A DNA stretch of 7,365 nucleotides. Source: Sphingomonadales bacterium (GTDB lineage Bacteria; Pseudomonadota; Alphaproteobacteria; Sphingomonadales; Sphingomonadaceae). Numbering within the stretch: position 1 is the stretch's first letter; every line of letters begins with the position of its first letter. Of the stretch, positions 1-5,858 are shown in pieces. The position numbers were made by a program, and so were the translations under genes. The stretch is taken from positions 1 to 7,365 of the forward strand of contig JAIVHR010000018.1 of NCBI GenBank assembly GCA_020200935.1. Reading direction: 5' to 3'. The notes under the pieces were generated by a model. That model was not told where the DNA came from and searched no databases. It saw nothing but the letters and a program-made list of their open reading frames with translations.

Positions 1-113
1 GAATAGGTCGGATCGCATGCAATGCGACCGCGGCGCTGGTCTCCGGTCGCAGCCGCCATATAACGGTAATTCATCTCCGGACGAAGCTGGCAAGCGCCGA
101 CCGCCGCTGCCAT
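1..113 (-). CDS. Possible 5' end of a divergent gene, cut by the window edge (unrecognised)
   Basis: An open frame of 37 codons runs from an ATG at 113-111 to the left edge without a stop. Its start reads MAAAVGACQLRPEMNYRYMA, and I recognise no family. An AGGTAA-like stretch lies about 11 bases upstream of the ATG, a weak and somewhat distant ribosome binding site. Third-position GC is only moderately high. A gene here would be divergent from the DUF2267 gene, with about 110 bp between the two starts. On the + strand, frame 3 is also open from the edge to a TAA at 156-158, so openness alone proves little. This is a guess that sequence to the left would settle. Confidence 0.2.
   Translation of the reverse strand, partial: MAAAVGACQLRPEMNYRYMAAATGDQRRGRIACDPTY
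9..30. repeat. Short inverted repeat / potential hairpin
   Basis: CGG-(A)-TCGCAT, loop GCA, ATGCGA-CCG. The arms form nine base pairs with one bulged A at position 12. No T-run follows on the + strand, so it is not a convincing intrinsic terminator. It may be a protein binding site or chance in GC-rich DNA. Confidence 0.3.
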
Positions 114-149
114 ATCAGTGAACTTACCTACAGACCCGAATGCCGCGCT

Positions 150-184
150 TTGCTTTAAACCCGGGTGGGTCGGATTATCCCGAC
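150..184 (+). promoter_or_regulatory. Candidate sigma70-like promoter with overlapping inverted repeat, ahead of the DUF2267 gene
   Basis: TTGCTT (150-155) and GATTAT (173-178) are separated by 17 bases. They match the -35 and -10 consensus at 3/6 and 4/6 positions. Transcription would start near 185, leaving a leader of about 40 bases before the ATG at 224. A five-base inverted repeat, GTCGG-N6-CCGAC (169-184), covers the -10 element and could be an operator. I see no convincing Fnr/FixK box in this leader, although genes of this kind are often controlled that way. The match is modest and the call is tentative. Confidence 0.3.
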
Positions 185-210
185 GCAAGACGTGGCACCG
201 CCGATCTGCA

Positions 211-217
211 AAAGGAG
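211..217 (+). promoter_or_regulatory. Ribosome binding site deciding the DUF2267 start
   Basis: AAAGGAG lies six bases before the ATG at 224. It favours that start over the in-frame ATG at 140, which would add 28 residues with no similarity to the family. Confidence 0.75.
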
Positions 218-223
218 AAGTTC

Positions 224-664
224 ATGAGCGCGCTCGGCCTCAAAATCCTCGACAAGTCGGTCCAGGATACGAATATCTGGCTCGACGAATTAATGGGCAG
301 ACTGGATTGGGACGACAAGCAGCGAGCCTATCGCCTGCTTCGTTCGACCTTACATGTCCTGCGCGACAGGCTCCAGATGAATGAAGCCGTCCATCTCGCG
401 GCGCAACTGCCGACGCTCATCCGCGGGATCTATTACGAAGGCTGGCGACCGAACCGTTCGCCGACCCGTCACAAGCACGAATTGAATTTTATCGCGGCAA
501 TCGAGGCGGCGTTCGTCGAGGACCCCAATGAGGATCCCGGGGTGACAGCCAGGGCGGCGCTCGCGGTCGTGGCCGACCATGTTTCAGAAGGCGAGATCGA
601 CGACGTCAAGAGTGGTCTGCCGCCCGAAATCAAGGCGCTGTGGCCCGAAATGAACGTTTCGTAG
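224..664 (+). CDS. DUF2267 domain-containing protein
   Basis: The protein has 146 residues, about the usual length for a single-domain DUF2267 protein. It is soluble, with no signal peptide or membrane segment. The family shows in LDWDDKQRAYRLLRSTLHVL (27-46), the hallmark LPTLIRGIYYEGW (62-74) and the closing VADHVSEGEIDDVKSGLP (116-133). The biochemical role of DUF2267 proteins is unknown. They often occur beside universal stress proteins, small heat-shock proteins and other low-oxygen or stress genes, which fits the next two genes here. The start at 224 is chosen for its AAAGGAG site. The next gene starts 50 bases after the stop, so co-transcription is likely. The family call is firm; a stress role is inference. 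Confidence 0.88.
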   Translation: MSALGLKILDKSVQDTNIWLDELMGRLDWDDKQRAYRLLRSTLHVLRDRLQMNEAVHLAAQLPTLIRGIYYEGWRPNRSPTRHKHELNFIAAIEAAFVEDPNEDPGVTARAALAVVADHVSEGEIDDVKSGLPPEIKALWPEMNVS

Positions 665-714
665 AACCGTGCGACTGCGTGCTCAAGTCACGAGCGCACA
701 CAAGGAATCCTGAA

Positions 715-1551
715 ATGAGCATACGAGAAATACTGATCGCCGAGAACAGCTATCCGAAACGCACTCCACCTTGGGTATTGAGGGCCGGCGTCCAACTTGG
801 CGAGATTCTCGAGGCGCGGGTATCGGTGGCGATCTGGCAGGTTCACCGACGCAAAATTGCCAACTTTCTCGCCGACAAACTGGTCGGAGCAAACCGACTT
901 ATTGCCGAGGAAAACCAGCTCAGTCAAAACGACACGGACTTGCTGATCGAGGAATTCAGAGATGCGGTTCCGGACCATATGAGGGGCGAGGAGCATGTTT
1001 TTAAAAACGGCGCGATGGTTTTTCCGCGAGAGATGTGCCGACATGCCAGATTGTACGATCTCGTCATCGTTCCGCATTATGACGATGCAGATGCCATATC
1101 CGTCGCCGCGGACATCATATTCGAATCCGGTCGCCCGATATTGTTGCTCCCCGAAATGGGGAGGGACGAGCTCGCCCTCGATACCATCGTTATTGGATGG
1201 GATGGTGGCAGAGCCTGCGTGCGCGCAATGGTCGACGCGCTGCCTCTCTGCGCGATAGCAAGGGAAGTCCTTGTCGTCACGATCGTGAACGAGAAACCAC
1301 TGGATATAAACGATACCCTTAAGCCGCTCGAACGCTATCTCAGGCGCCACGGTATCGAACCGAAGATGGTCGAACATCCGGCGTGCGATGCCGATGCCGG
1401 AGAGGCCCTGAAACGCTATTGTGAGACTCGGGGTGCCGACATGCTGGTCATGGGCGCTTATGGGCATTCCCGCGCGCGCGAATTCATCTTGGGTGGCGCC
1501 ACGGACACTATCCTTACCGCGCCAGGCCTTCCGGTCATCTTGTCTCATTAG
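715..1551 (+). CDS. Universal stress protein, C-terminal UspA domain with degenerate N-terminal half
   Basis: The protein has 278 residues and is probably cytoplasmic. Its C-terminal half (about 155-278) is a clear UspA domain: it opens with IVIGWDGG (D163) and closes with GAYG-9X-GG (247-261), the nucleotide-binding G-2X-G-9X-G pattern, but G replaces the usual S/T at the last position. The N-terminal half (about 1-150) keeps the alternating strand/helix outline (ILIAE at 6-10, LYDLVIVP at 113-120, RPILLLP at 140-146) but has no glycine motif, so it looks like a decayed USP domain. The ATG at 715 is preceded by AAGGAA seven bases upstream; an earlier in-frame ATG at 640 would overlap the DUF2267 gene and is less likely. 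The next gene begins 14 bases after the stop. Ligand and partner are unknown. Confidence 0.85.
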   Translation: MSIREILIAENSYPKRTPPWVLRAGVQLGEILEARVSVAIWQVHRRKIANFLADKLVGANRLIAEENQLSQNDTDLLIEEFRDAVPDHMRGEEHVFKNGAMVFPREMCRHARLYDLVIVPHYDDADAISVAADIIFESGRPILLLPEMGRDELALDTIVIGWDGGRACVRAMVDALPLCAIAREVLVVTIVNEKPLDINDTLKPLERYLRRHGIEPKMVEHPACDADAGEALKRYCETRGADMLVMGAYGHSRAREFILGGATDTILTAPGLPVILSH

Positions 1552-1565
1552 AAGGTGCTTGTCAG

Positions 1566-2420
1566 ATGCCGGAACGAATGTTGACCGATCGCCCAAGGAT
1601 CATGCTCGCTACTGATCTGAGCGCGCGCTGCGACCGTGCCTGCAAGCGTACGGTCTTGCTGGCGGACCAGCTCGACAGAGAAATCGTGGTCGCGCATGTA
1701 ATCGAGGGCAAGAAGAGAAGGGGCGACGCCGAGACCGAGGAAATGCTCATTGCAGCGTTGATTCAAAAGCAGTTCAACAAGACCGATCGGCTTGCCCAGA
1801 CGATCGTCCTGCGCGGCTCAGTGCCGCAGACTTTGGCCGACGCCGCCAGGGATGCCCGGTGCGACCTTATCGTCACCGGAATCGCCCGTTTGAACAGCCT
1901 CAGGGATCACATCCTCGGCACTGCCGTCGATTATCTCGTTCGCCAGGCTTCAGTACCGGTGTTGATCGTAAAAGAGATAGCCGAAGGCCCCTATCGGCGG
2001 CTGATGGTGGCGACGGATTTGTCGTCTTGCTCTCGCGCGGCTCTAGAGACCGCTCTAGCCCTTTTTCCCAAGGCGAAGATCGACCTCGTTCATGCCTATC
2101 ACACGCCTTATGAAGGCTTTCTGCGGTCGGAACAGATCGTCGACGATGTTCGTCGGGAGGCCGAAGAAGACGTTCAGAGGTTTTTGCGGAGCCCGTCCCT
2201 CCCCGCCGGTACGAGACGGCGGATCAAGGCGAAAGCCATGGTTGGCGAGTTGGCCATTGTAATGAAGCAGGCACTCGACCGCAGCGAGCCCGATCTCGTT
2301 GTGCTCGGCACACACGGCAAAAGCGGTTTCGTCCACGCAACGATAGGAAGTAGGGCTGCGGAATTGCTTTCCTGGCTGCCCTGCGACGTGCTGATGGTGC
2401 GGAACAACCCCGTCTCTTAG
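1566..2420 (+). CDS. Tandem-domain universal stress protein
   Basis: The protein has 284 residues and two UspA domains (about 11-137 and 144-280). Both open with the conserved LATDLS or VATDLS strand (D17 and D151). The second has the intact ATP motif GTHG-9X-GS (248-262). In the first, the matching segment is GIAR-9X-GT (105-119), with R108 replacing the second glycine, so nucleotide binding there is doubtful. One active plus one altered domain is common in tandem USPs, which are thought to sense or store ATP and to respond to starvation, low oxygen or oxidative stress. A GAAGG site lies 10 bases before the ATG at 1566; a second ATG at 1578 is possible. It is the last gene of the apparent DUF2267-USP-USP operon. 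No strong terminator follows, only a short stem with a T-run near 2478. Confidence 0.88.
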   Translation: MPERMLTDRPRIMLATDLSARCDRACKRTVLLADQLDREIVVAHVIEGKKRRGDAETEEMLIAALIQKQFNKTDRLAQTIVLRGSVPQTLADAARDARCDLIVTGIARLNSLRDHILGTAVDYLVRQASVPVLIVKEIAEGPYRRLMVATDLSSCSRAALETALALFPKAKIDLVHAYHTPYEGFLRSEQIVDDVRREAEEDVQRFLRSPSLPAGTRRRIKAKAMVGELAIVMKQALDRSEPDLVVLGTHGKSGFVHATIGSRAAELLSWLPCDVLMVRNNPVS

Positions 2421-2520
2421 ATGTCCGCGAACCGCGACTCCGGGAATACCCTGGCCTGCTTCGCAGATGCGGTCCATTTTTTGAGTCAGGCCGAGTAATC
2501 GGGACTGCGCGGTCGAGACC

Positions 2521-3003
2521 TGACCTGCCCCACCAGGGTGGTCCACCGGCTATAGAAGATCTCCCCATTGAGCAGCTCATCTCTGAGCTTCCCATTGAAG
2601 CTTTCATTGTAACCATTCGCCCAAGGCGAGCCGGGCTCGATGTAAAGTGTCTTCACACCGATCCGGCCGAGCCAGTCGCGCACGGCATGGGCGGCAAACT
2701 CAGCCCCATTATCCGACCGGATATCGTCAGGCGGGCCATGGCGCTGGTTCAGCTTGCGCTGGACATGGATCGCCAGGCACTCCCGGCTGTGTTCGTCGAA
2801 CACCGTCAGCATGCAGAACGCCTTGCCGTCATGCGTCCGATCGGCGACGGATTCGGAGCAAAGCGGGCAAGCGAAGCGCGCCCAACTCGTAGCTCCAGAT
2901 ATGGCCGGTATCGGGGGCGGAACCTGACGCACGAGCCGTCATTGCGCAGCAGGGCGGTGATACGACGATATGCCGTATCGGCCATAGCGCGAGGTCAGCT
3001 TGT
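2521..3003 (-). mobile_element. Decayed IS3-family insertion sequence remnant
   Basis: The 3' end of the element, on the - strand, is at 2521. TGACCTGCCCCACC there reads like an IS3-family terminal inverted repeat. The transposase remnant fills the rest. The other terminal repeat and the first open reading frame (orfA) are missing: similarity fades near 3003, about 20 bases from the stop of the neighbouring regulator gene. No target-site duplication can be identified because one end is lost. The hundred bases between the upstream USP stop and 2521 hold nothing I recognise. The element is far too short to be active. Confidence 0.75.
2549..3003 (-). pseudogene. IS3-family transposase (orfB, DDE integrase core), frameshifted and deleted
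   Basis: Reading the - strand, pieces of an orfB transposase appear in order but not in one frame: RYGRYG, then YRRITALLR, then [46 protein letters not shown] and [20 protein letters not shown], ending at GEIFYS. One extra base near 2971 shifts the frame after RYGRYG. About 34 codons seem missing at 2943/2944, perhaps through recombination between two NDG-coding repeats. Another shift and a short insertion lie around 2880-2910, and about 15 codons are missing near 2740. The C-terminal third is deleted after FYS. Intact relatives are about 275-290 residues. The 148-codon open frame at 2486-2932 is part of this wreck, not a gene. Confidence 0.85.
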
Positions 3004-3022
3004 GTCGGCCATACATTTGCGA

Positions 3023-3961
3023 TTACGCCTCTTCGAGAGGCGTTAAGTGACGGGTCCAGACTTCTCTACGCCACCCGCTCCTATCAGCTTCGAGTTCCCG
3101 ACGGCGCACCTGGAAGCCGAGCCGACTCAGCGCTTCTTTCAGAAACGTCTGGGGGTTCCTTAGCTCGATGCGAAGATGCACGAGTGTCAGCGCTTCTGCT
3201 TCTTCCACGCAGGTCCGGATGATTTGCTCCGCGACCTGTGCTGCGTGTTCCTGTGCAACCAGATGCAATAGAATGATCTGACCATTCAACAGGTGACCTT
3301 CGACATCGTCGGTGAGCAACAGTGCACAGCCGCCTAGAGGGGCGCCATACCCATGCGCTGTCCAGGCACGCTCCTCAGGAGACTGGTCAAGGAAAGCGGC
3401 CAGTTCAGTTATCTGTTCGCTCAAATAGGATGCACGAAAATTCTTGGCCCTGTCAGCTCGTGCCGCGCTTTCGCGCAATAGCCAAACGAGATCGCCATAG
3501 GTCGCAGATCGCAGTTTGATGGCAGAATCAGGGATCGCATCAGCCGGGCGGGCGCGCAATTTGCTCGACAGGCTTTGAATGGCTCGGAGTTCTGACTGAT
3601 CAATCGTCTCCAGCAATGCCACAATGCGGGAATCCCGATTTCCGGCAATGGTCTCAGCTTCAAGCCGTCCCTCTTCCGATAGGAAAAGATGCCGCTGCGC
3701 CTTGTGTGCTGGTGAGGGTAAGAATCTCACCAGCTCCATCGCCATTAAGCCTTTGACCGATCGGCTGAGTTGAGACCGTACAATGCCGCAGCGGTTGGCA
3801 AGCTGGACGTCGGTACATCCCGGTTGATGCAATAGGCCCAAGAGGCATTTTTTCTGGGTCGGAGTGAGCCGATACCTAGTCTCGCCCTCGTCGCGAGATT
3901 CGGCATAAAACAGGCGCGACAGGCCGTCACCCAACGCCCGCAGTGCCGCTACCTCGTCCAC
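3023..3961 (-). CDS. MarR-type winged-helix regulator fused to a GNAT-like domain
   Basis: The protein has 312 residues. Residues about 1-145 form a MarR-like domain: LTPTQKKCLLGLL (32-44), the recognition-helix region CTDVQLANRCGIVRSQLSRS (49-68), then a wing ending RHLFLSEEGR (90-99). Residues about 148-305 follow the order of a GNAT acetyltransferase: LRSATYGDL (150-158), GGCALLL (210-216), a central LLHLV strand (231-235) and FLKEALSRLGFQ (273-284). MarR-GNAT fusions are a known architecture. Here the acetyl-CoA loop, normally R/Q-x-x-G-x-G/A, reads QEHAAQVA (237-244) without glycines, so catalysis is doubtful and the domain may only sense a ligand. The start is GTG at 3961 with a weak AGG seven bases upstream; a TGA closes the frame further up and no ATG is available. 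A phased operator-like array lies about 100-170 bases upstream. Confidence 0.82.
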   Translation of the reverse strand: MDEVAALRALGDGLSRLFYAESRDEGETRYRLTPTQKKCLLGLLHQPGCTDVQLANRCGIVRSQLSRSVKGLMAMELVRFLPSPAHKAQRHLFLSEEGRLEAETIAGNRDSRIVALLETIDQSELRAIQSLSSKLRARPADAIPDSAIKLRSATYGDLVWLLRESAARADRAKNFRASYLSEQITELAAFLDQSPEERAWTAHGYGAPLGGCALLLTDDVEGHLLNGQIILLHLVAQEHAAQVAEQIIRTCVEEAEALTLVHLRIELRNPQTFLKEALSRLGFQVRRRELEADRSGWRREVWTRHLTPLEEA

Positions 3962-4058
3962 GTAGCGACCTGTGACCGACGTCGCATAGGTTCCGGCAAT
4001 CGTCTGCTGGCCGCGTGTCGCGCTCTCTGAAATCCAAAACCAGGATCAATCATTATCA

Positions 4059-4130
4059 CTATCAACCGCAATGGTTTTCGATAGCAGAATCACCAGGAAC
4101 TGCTATCATTCACAAGATAATCTGATAGCA
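4059..4130. promoter_or_regulatory. Phased inverted-repeat array, candidate operator
   Basis: Two units of CTATCA-N15-GATAGCA occur, at 4059-4086 and 4103-4130. Their arms are identical and their spacers unrelated. The units are offset by exactly 44 bases, about four helical turns. Between them the inner arms form a perfect inverted repeat, GATAGCAG-N12-CTGCTATC (4080-4107). Four alternating half-sites are therefore spread over 72 bases. Identical arms with dissimilar spacers suggest protein binding, not a duplication. The array lies 98-169 bases upstream of the GTG start of the MarR-type gene, making that protein the obvious candidate for autoregulation. The repeats are seen directly; the binding protein is inferred. 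Confidence 0.6.
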
Positions 4131-4212
4131 AAGTTATTAAAATAGGGGCAAACAATCAACAAATTCCGATAATGTTTCTCGGCAAATGTCGTGCTCCGAT
4201 CAGCCAGCCTGC

Positions 4213-4241
4213 ACTATAACTCTTTGATTTAACTAAGTAAA
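4213..4241 (-). promoter_or_regulatory. Candidate sigma70-like promoter facing the MarR-type gene
   Basis: On the - strand, TTTACT (4241-4236) and TATAGT (4218-4213) are separated by 17 bases and match consensus at 4/6 and 5/6. Transcription would begin near 4206, giving a leader of about 245 bases that contains the whole GATAG/CTATC array. Bound protein would then act as a roadblock. A weaker alternative, TTGTTG-N17-TAATAA (4162-4134), would start inside the outermost half-site at 4124-4130, a more classical repression layout. I cannot choose between them from sequence. Confidence 0.4.
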
Positions 4242-4465
4242 GTCGACACGTCCATTCGGCGCTATTTTTTTGCTCGTGGCGAGAAAGCGATGCCGCGTAT
4301 TGTCTTCGCCTTTCTGGCAAAATGGGCAGCGGAGACAAGCGGGTGCGATTGGGTCTGCCCGAGGCTTGCCCGAGCAACGTTGACCTCAGCCAGCACTGCC
4401 AAAAGGCGGCTTACCGCGCGCTTTTTTCGGATGTCAGTAACTATCGGAGATTAATCGAAAGATTA

Positions 4466-4541
<76 letters not shown>

Positions 4542-4570
4542 ATATCCGGCGACGGGCGCGGAAGGGGGGC

Positions 4571-4780
4571 CTATAGGCGGTCCGGGGCGTCGCTGTCCAG
4601 CCCGTTTCGCCCATCGACAAGGCTTTCGGGATCGGCCGGCGGACCGGGCACGCGATAGCCGTCGCCGAGCCATTTGAGAAGATCACGATCCTTGCAGCCG
4701 CGGCTGCAAAAGGGCGAGAATTCCTCGCTCGGCGGCTTGCCGCAGATCGGGCATTTCTGCTTGTTGGGGGGCTTGGCCAT
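4571..4780 (-). CDS. yacG: YacG family zinc-binding protein (DNA gyrase inhibitor)
   Basis: The protein has 69 residues with four zinc ligands, C10, C13, C25 and C29, in CPIC-X11-CSRGC, followed by the family's DRDLLKWLGDGYRVPG (32-47) and an acidic tail. E. coli YacG binds GyrB and inhibits gyrase. This protein is of similar length but has a shorter stretch between the two cysteine pairs (11 residues instead of about 15). The start is certain in frame, because a TGA lies three codons upstream of the ATG at 4780; no clear Shine-Dalgarno is visible. It follows the phosphotransferase gene by 37 bases and precedes tRNA-Phe by 29, all on one strand. In alphaproteobacteria, yacG commonly lies directly after an RNase E/G-type gene, but here two genes intervene. 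Confidence 0.93.
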   Translation of the reverse strand: MAKPPNKQKCPICGKPPSEEFSPFCSRGCKDRDLLKWLGDGYRVPGPPADPESLVDGRNGLDSDAPDRL

Positions 4781-4817
4781 CGGGCGTCAGTTGGGGGCGC
4801 AACGGCCGAAGCGCAAG

Positions 4818-5858
4818 TCAGAGCAGCGCGAGGCTGTCGAGATCGAGAATCTGGCGCGCCGGCCGCTCGGCCATCACCGCGAACATCTCGTCGCCGCGGG
4901 TCGTACGCTGGACATTCATCGAGGCGAAGATCGCCATCACGAAGCCGGCGAAGGCGGCGCGGCGATAGGCGAGCCAGGCGCCCTCGCGGTCGATCGCCCG
5001 GCCCCGGCTTTCGAGCAACTCGCAATAGAGATCGACCAGCCGTCCTTCCTCGGACTTGCGCCGATCGGGGTCGGCGATGCTGGTGCCGATCAGATAGGCG
5101 ATATCGGACAGCCCGGTGCCGATCTGCAAGGTCTGCCAATCGACCACCGTGACGCCGCCGCCCGGCCCGAACAGCAGATTGTCGATGCGGAAATCGCCAT
5201 GGCAGAGTGTGCGCGCGAAGGGCTCGGCGTCGAGATAGCCATCCAGTCCGGCGATGAATTGGTCGCCCATGGCGAGGATCTCGGGCGCCAGTCGGTCGCG
5301 ATACCGCTCGCGAAAGCCCCGATAGAGCTGCGGCAGCAGCATGCGGACGAGCGGGCTGTTGTCGCCGGTTCGATTGAGCCAGGGAATCGCATTCAGCCGA
5401 TCGCTGTTCCAGAGCCGCGCGTGGAGCTTCGCCGCCTCGCCGATCGCCGCCTCGATCTCGGCGATTTCCGCTCCGGCCAGCTGGTCGCCCTGTTCGGCCG
5501 GCGCCATGTCGCCGAGCAGCAGCGCGAAATCGGTCTCGTTGTCGGCGATCTCGGCATGGAAGCAGGGCGGGCAGGTTACCGGGATCTCGCCGGCCAGCTC
5601 GCGATACCAGTTCACTTCGAGCCAGTAGCAGTGGACGGTCTTTGCGATCTGCCGGCTCGATTGGTCGGTGCTCGGGCATTTGGCGACGATCGCCTCGGGC
5701 CCGTCATGTCCCTCCCAGTCGAGCGCGAGACGATAGCTGTCGCACATCTGGCCGGTGCCGATGCGCCGGGGGGTGAAGGAGACGAGCGATCCGGGAGGTG
5801 CGCCGAGCCTTTCGGCGAGCCAGCCAGTGGTCATGTCCTCCGGCCGGGTGGGGATCAC
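4818..5858 (-). CDS. Phosphotransferase family protein (APH / ecdysteroid-kinase-like)
   Basis: The protein has 346 residues with a eukaryotic-like kinase fold. A short glycine loop IGTGQ (33-37) is followed by the likely ATP lysine K60 in AIVAK. The catalytic motif is LCHGDFRIDNLLF (218-230), giving base D222 and metal ligand N227. VVDWQ (238-242) supplies the second metal aspartate, D240. All key residues are present, so it should be an active ATP-dependent kinase on a small hydroxylated or amine substrate. Relatives cover aminoglycoside kinases, ecdysteroid kinases and many unassigned proteins beside acyl-CoA metabolism genes; the substrate here is unknown. The GTG start at 5858 overlaps the preceding stop as GTGA, implying translational coupling, and retains the expected PTRPEDMT opening. 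An ATG at 5834 has GGAGG only two bases upstream, too close to be preferred. Confidence 0.86.
   Translation of the reverse strand: MIPTRPEDMTTGWLAERLGAPPGSLVSFTPRRIGTGQMCDSYRLALDWEGHDGPEAIVAKCPSTDQSSRQIAKTVHCYWLEVNWYRELAGEIPVTCPPCFHAEIADNETDFALLLGDMAPAEQGDQLAGAEIAEIEAAIGEAAKLHARLWNSDRLNAIPWLNRTGDNSPLVRMLLPQLYRGFRERYRDRLAPEILAMGDQFIAGLDGYLDAEPFARTLCHGDFRIDNLLFGPGGGVTVVDWQTLQIGTGLSDIAYLIGTSIADPDRRKSEEGRLVDLYCELLESRGRAIDREGAWLAYRRAAFAGFVMAIFASMNVQRTTRGDEMFAVMAERPARQILDLDSLALL

Larger units (their letters stand above)
3962..4465. other. Non-coding region, relatively AT-rich, between the regulator gene and tRNA-Phe
   Basis: About 500 bases carry no believable protein gene. From 4030 to 4290 the DNA is clearly richer in A and T than either flank. 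It holds the phased GATAG/CTATC array (4059-4130) and a candidate promoter on the - strand (4213-4241). From about 4290 to 4465 it becomes GC-rich again and contains a short direct repeat, TGCCCGAG twice, 12 bases apart, near 4356-4375. A run of seven T at 4265-4271 has no preceding stem on the + strand and so is not a terminator. No strong terminator follows the tRNA either; TAATC-TTTC-GATTA beside its 3' end is only a five-pair AT stem. A small RNA cannot be excluded. Confidence 0.6.

Noticed and set aside
193..210. Sigma54-type promoter (TGGCAC ... CTGCA) before the DUF2267 gene
   Set aside because: The GG and GC elements are 12 bases apart instead of 10, and the site would nearly overlap the ribosome binding site.
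640..714. Longer N-terminus of the first USP starting at ATG 640
   Set aside because: It would overlap the end of the DUF2267 gene, lacks a ribosome binding site and adds residues unlike the USP family; ATG 715 has AAGGAA at good spacing.
2448..2482. Intrinsic terminator after the second USP gene
   Set aside because: CTGC-TTC-GCAG gives only four pairs and is separated from the T-run at about 2477 by other bases, so the stem is too weak to call.
2486..2932. 148-codon open frame as an intact transposase gene
   Set aside because: Its beginning and end do not match the transposase, and the missing conserved blocks lie in other frames or are deleted, so it is part of a pseudogene.
4052..4065. 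Fnr/FixK-like box TTGAT-AGTG-ATAAT on the - strand
   Set aside because: The second half matches ATCAA at only three of five positions, and the site overlaps the better supported GATAG/CTATC array.
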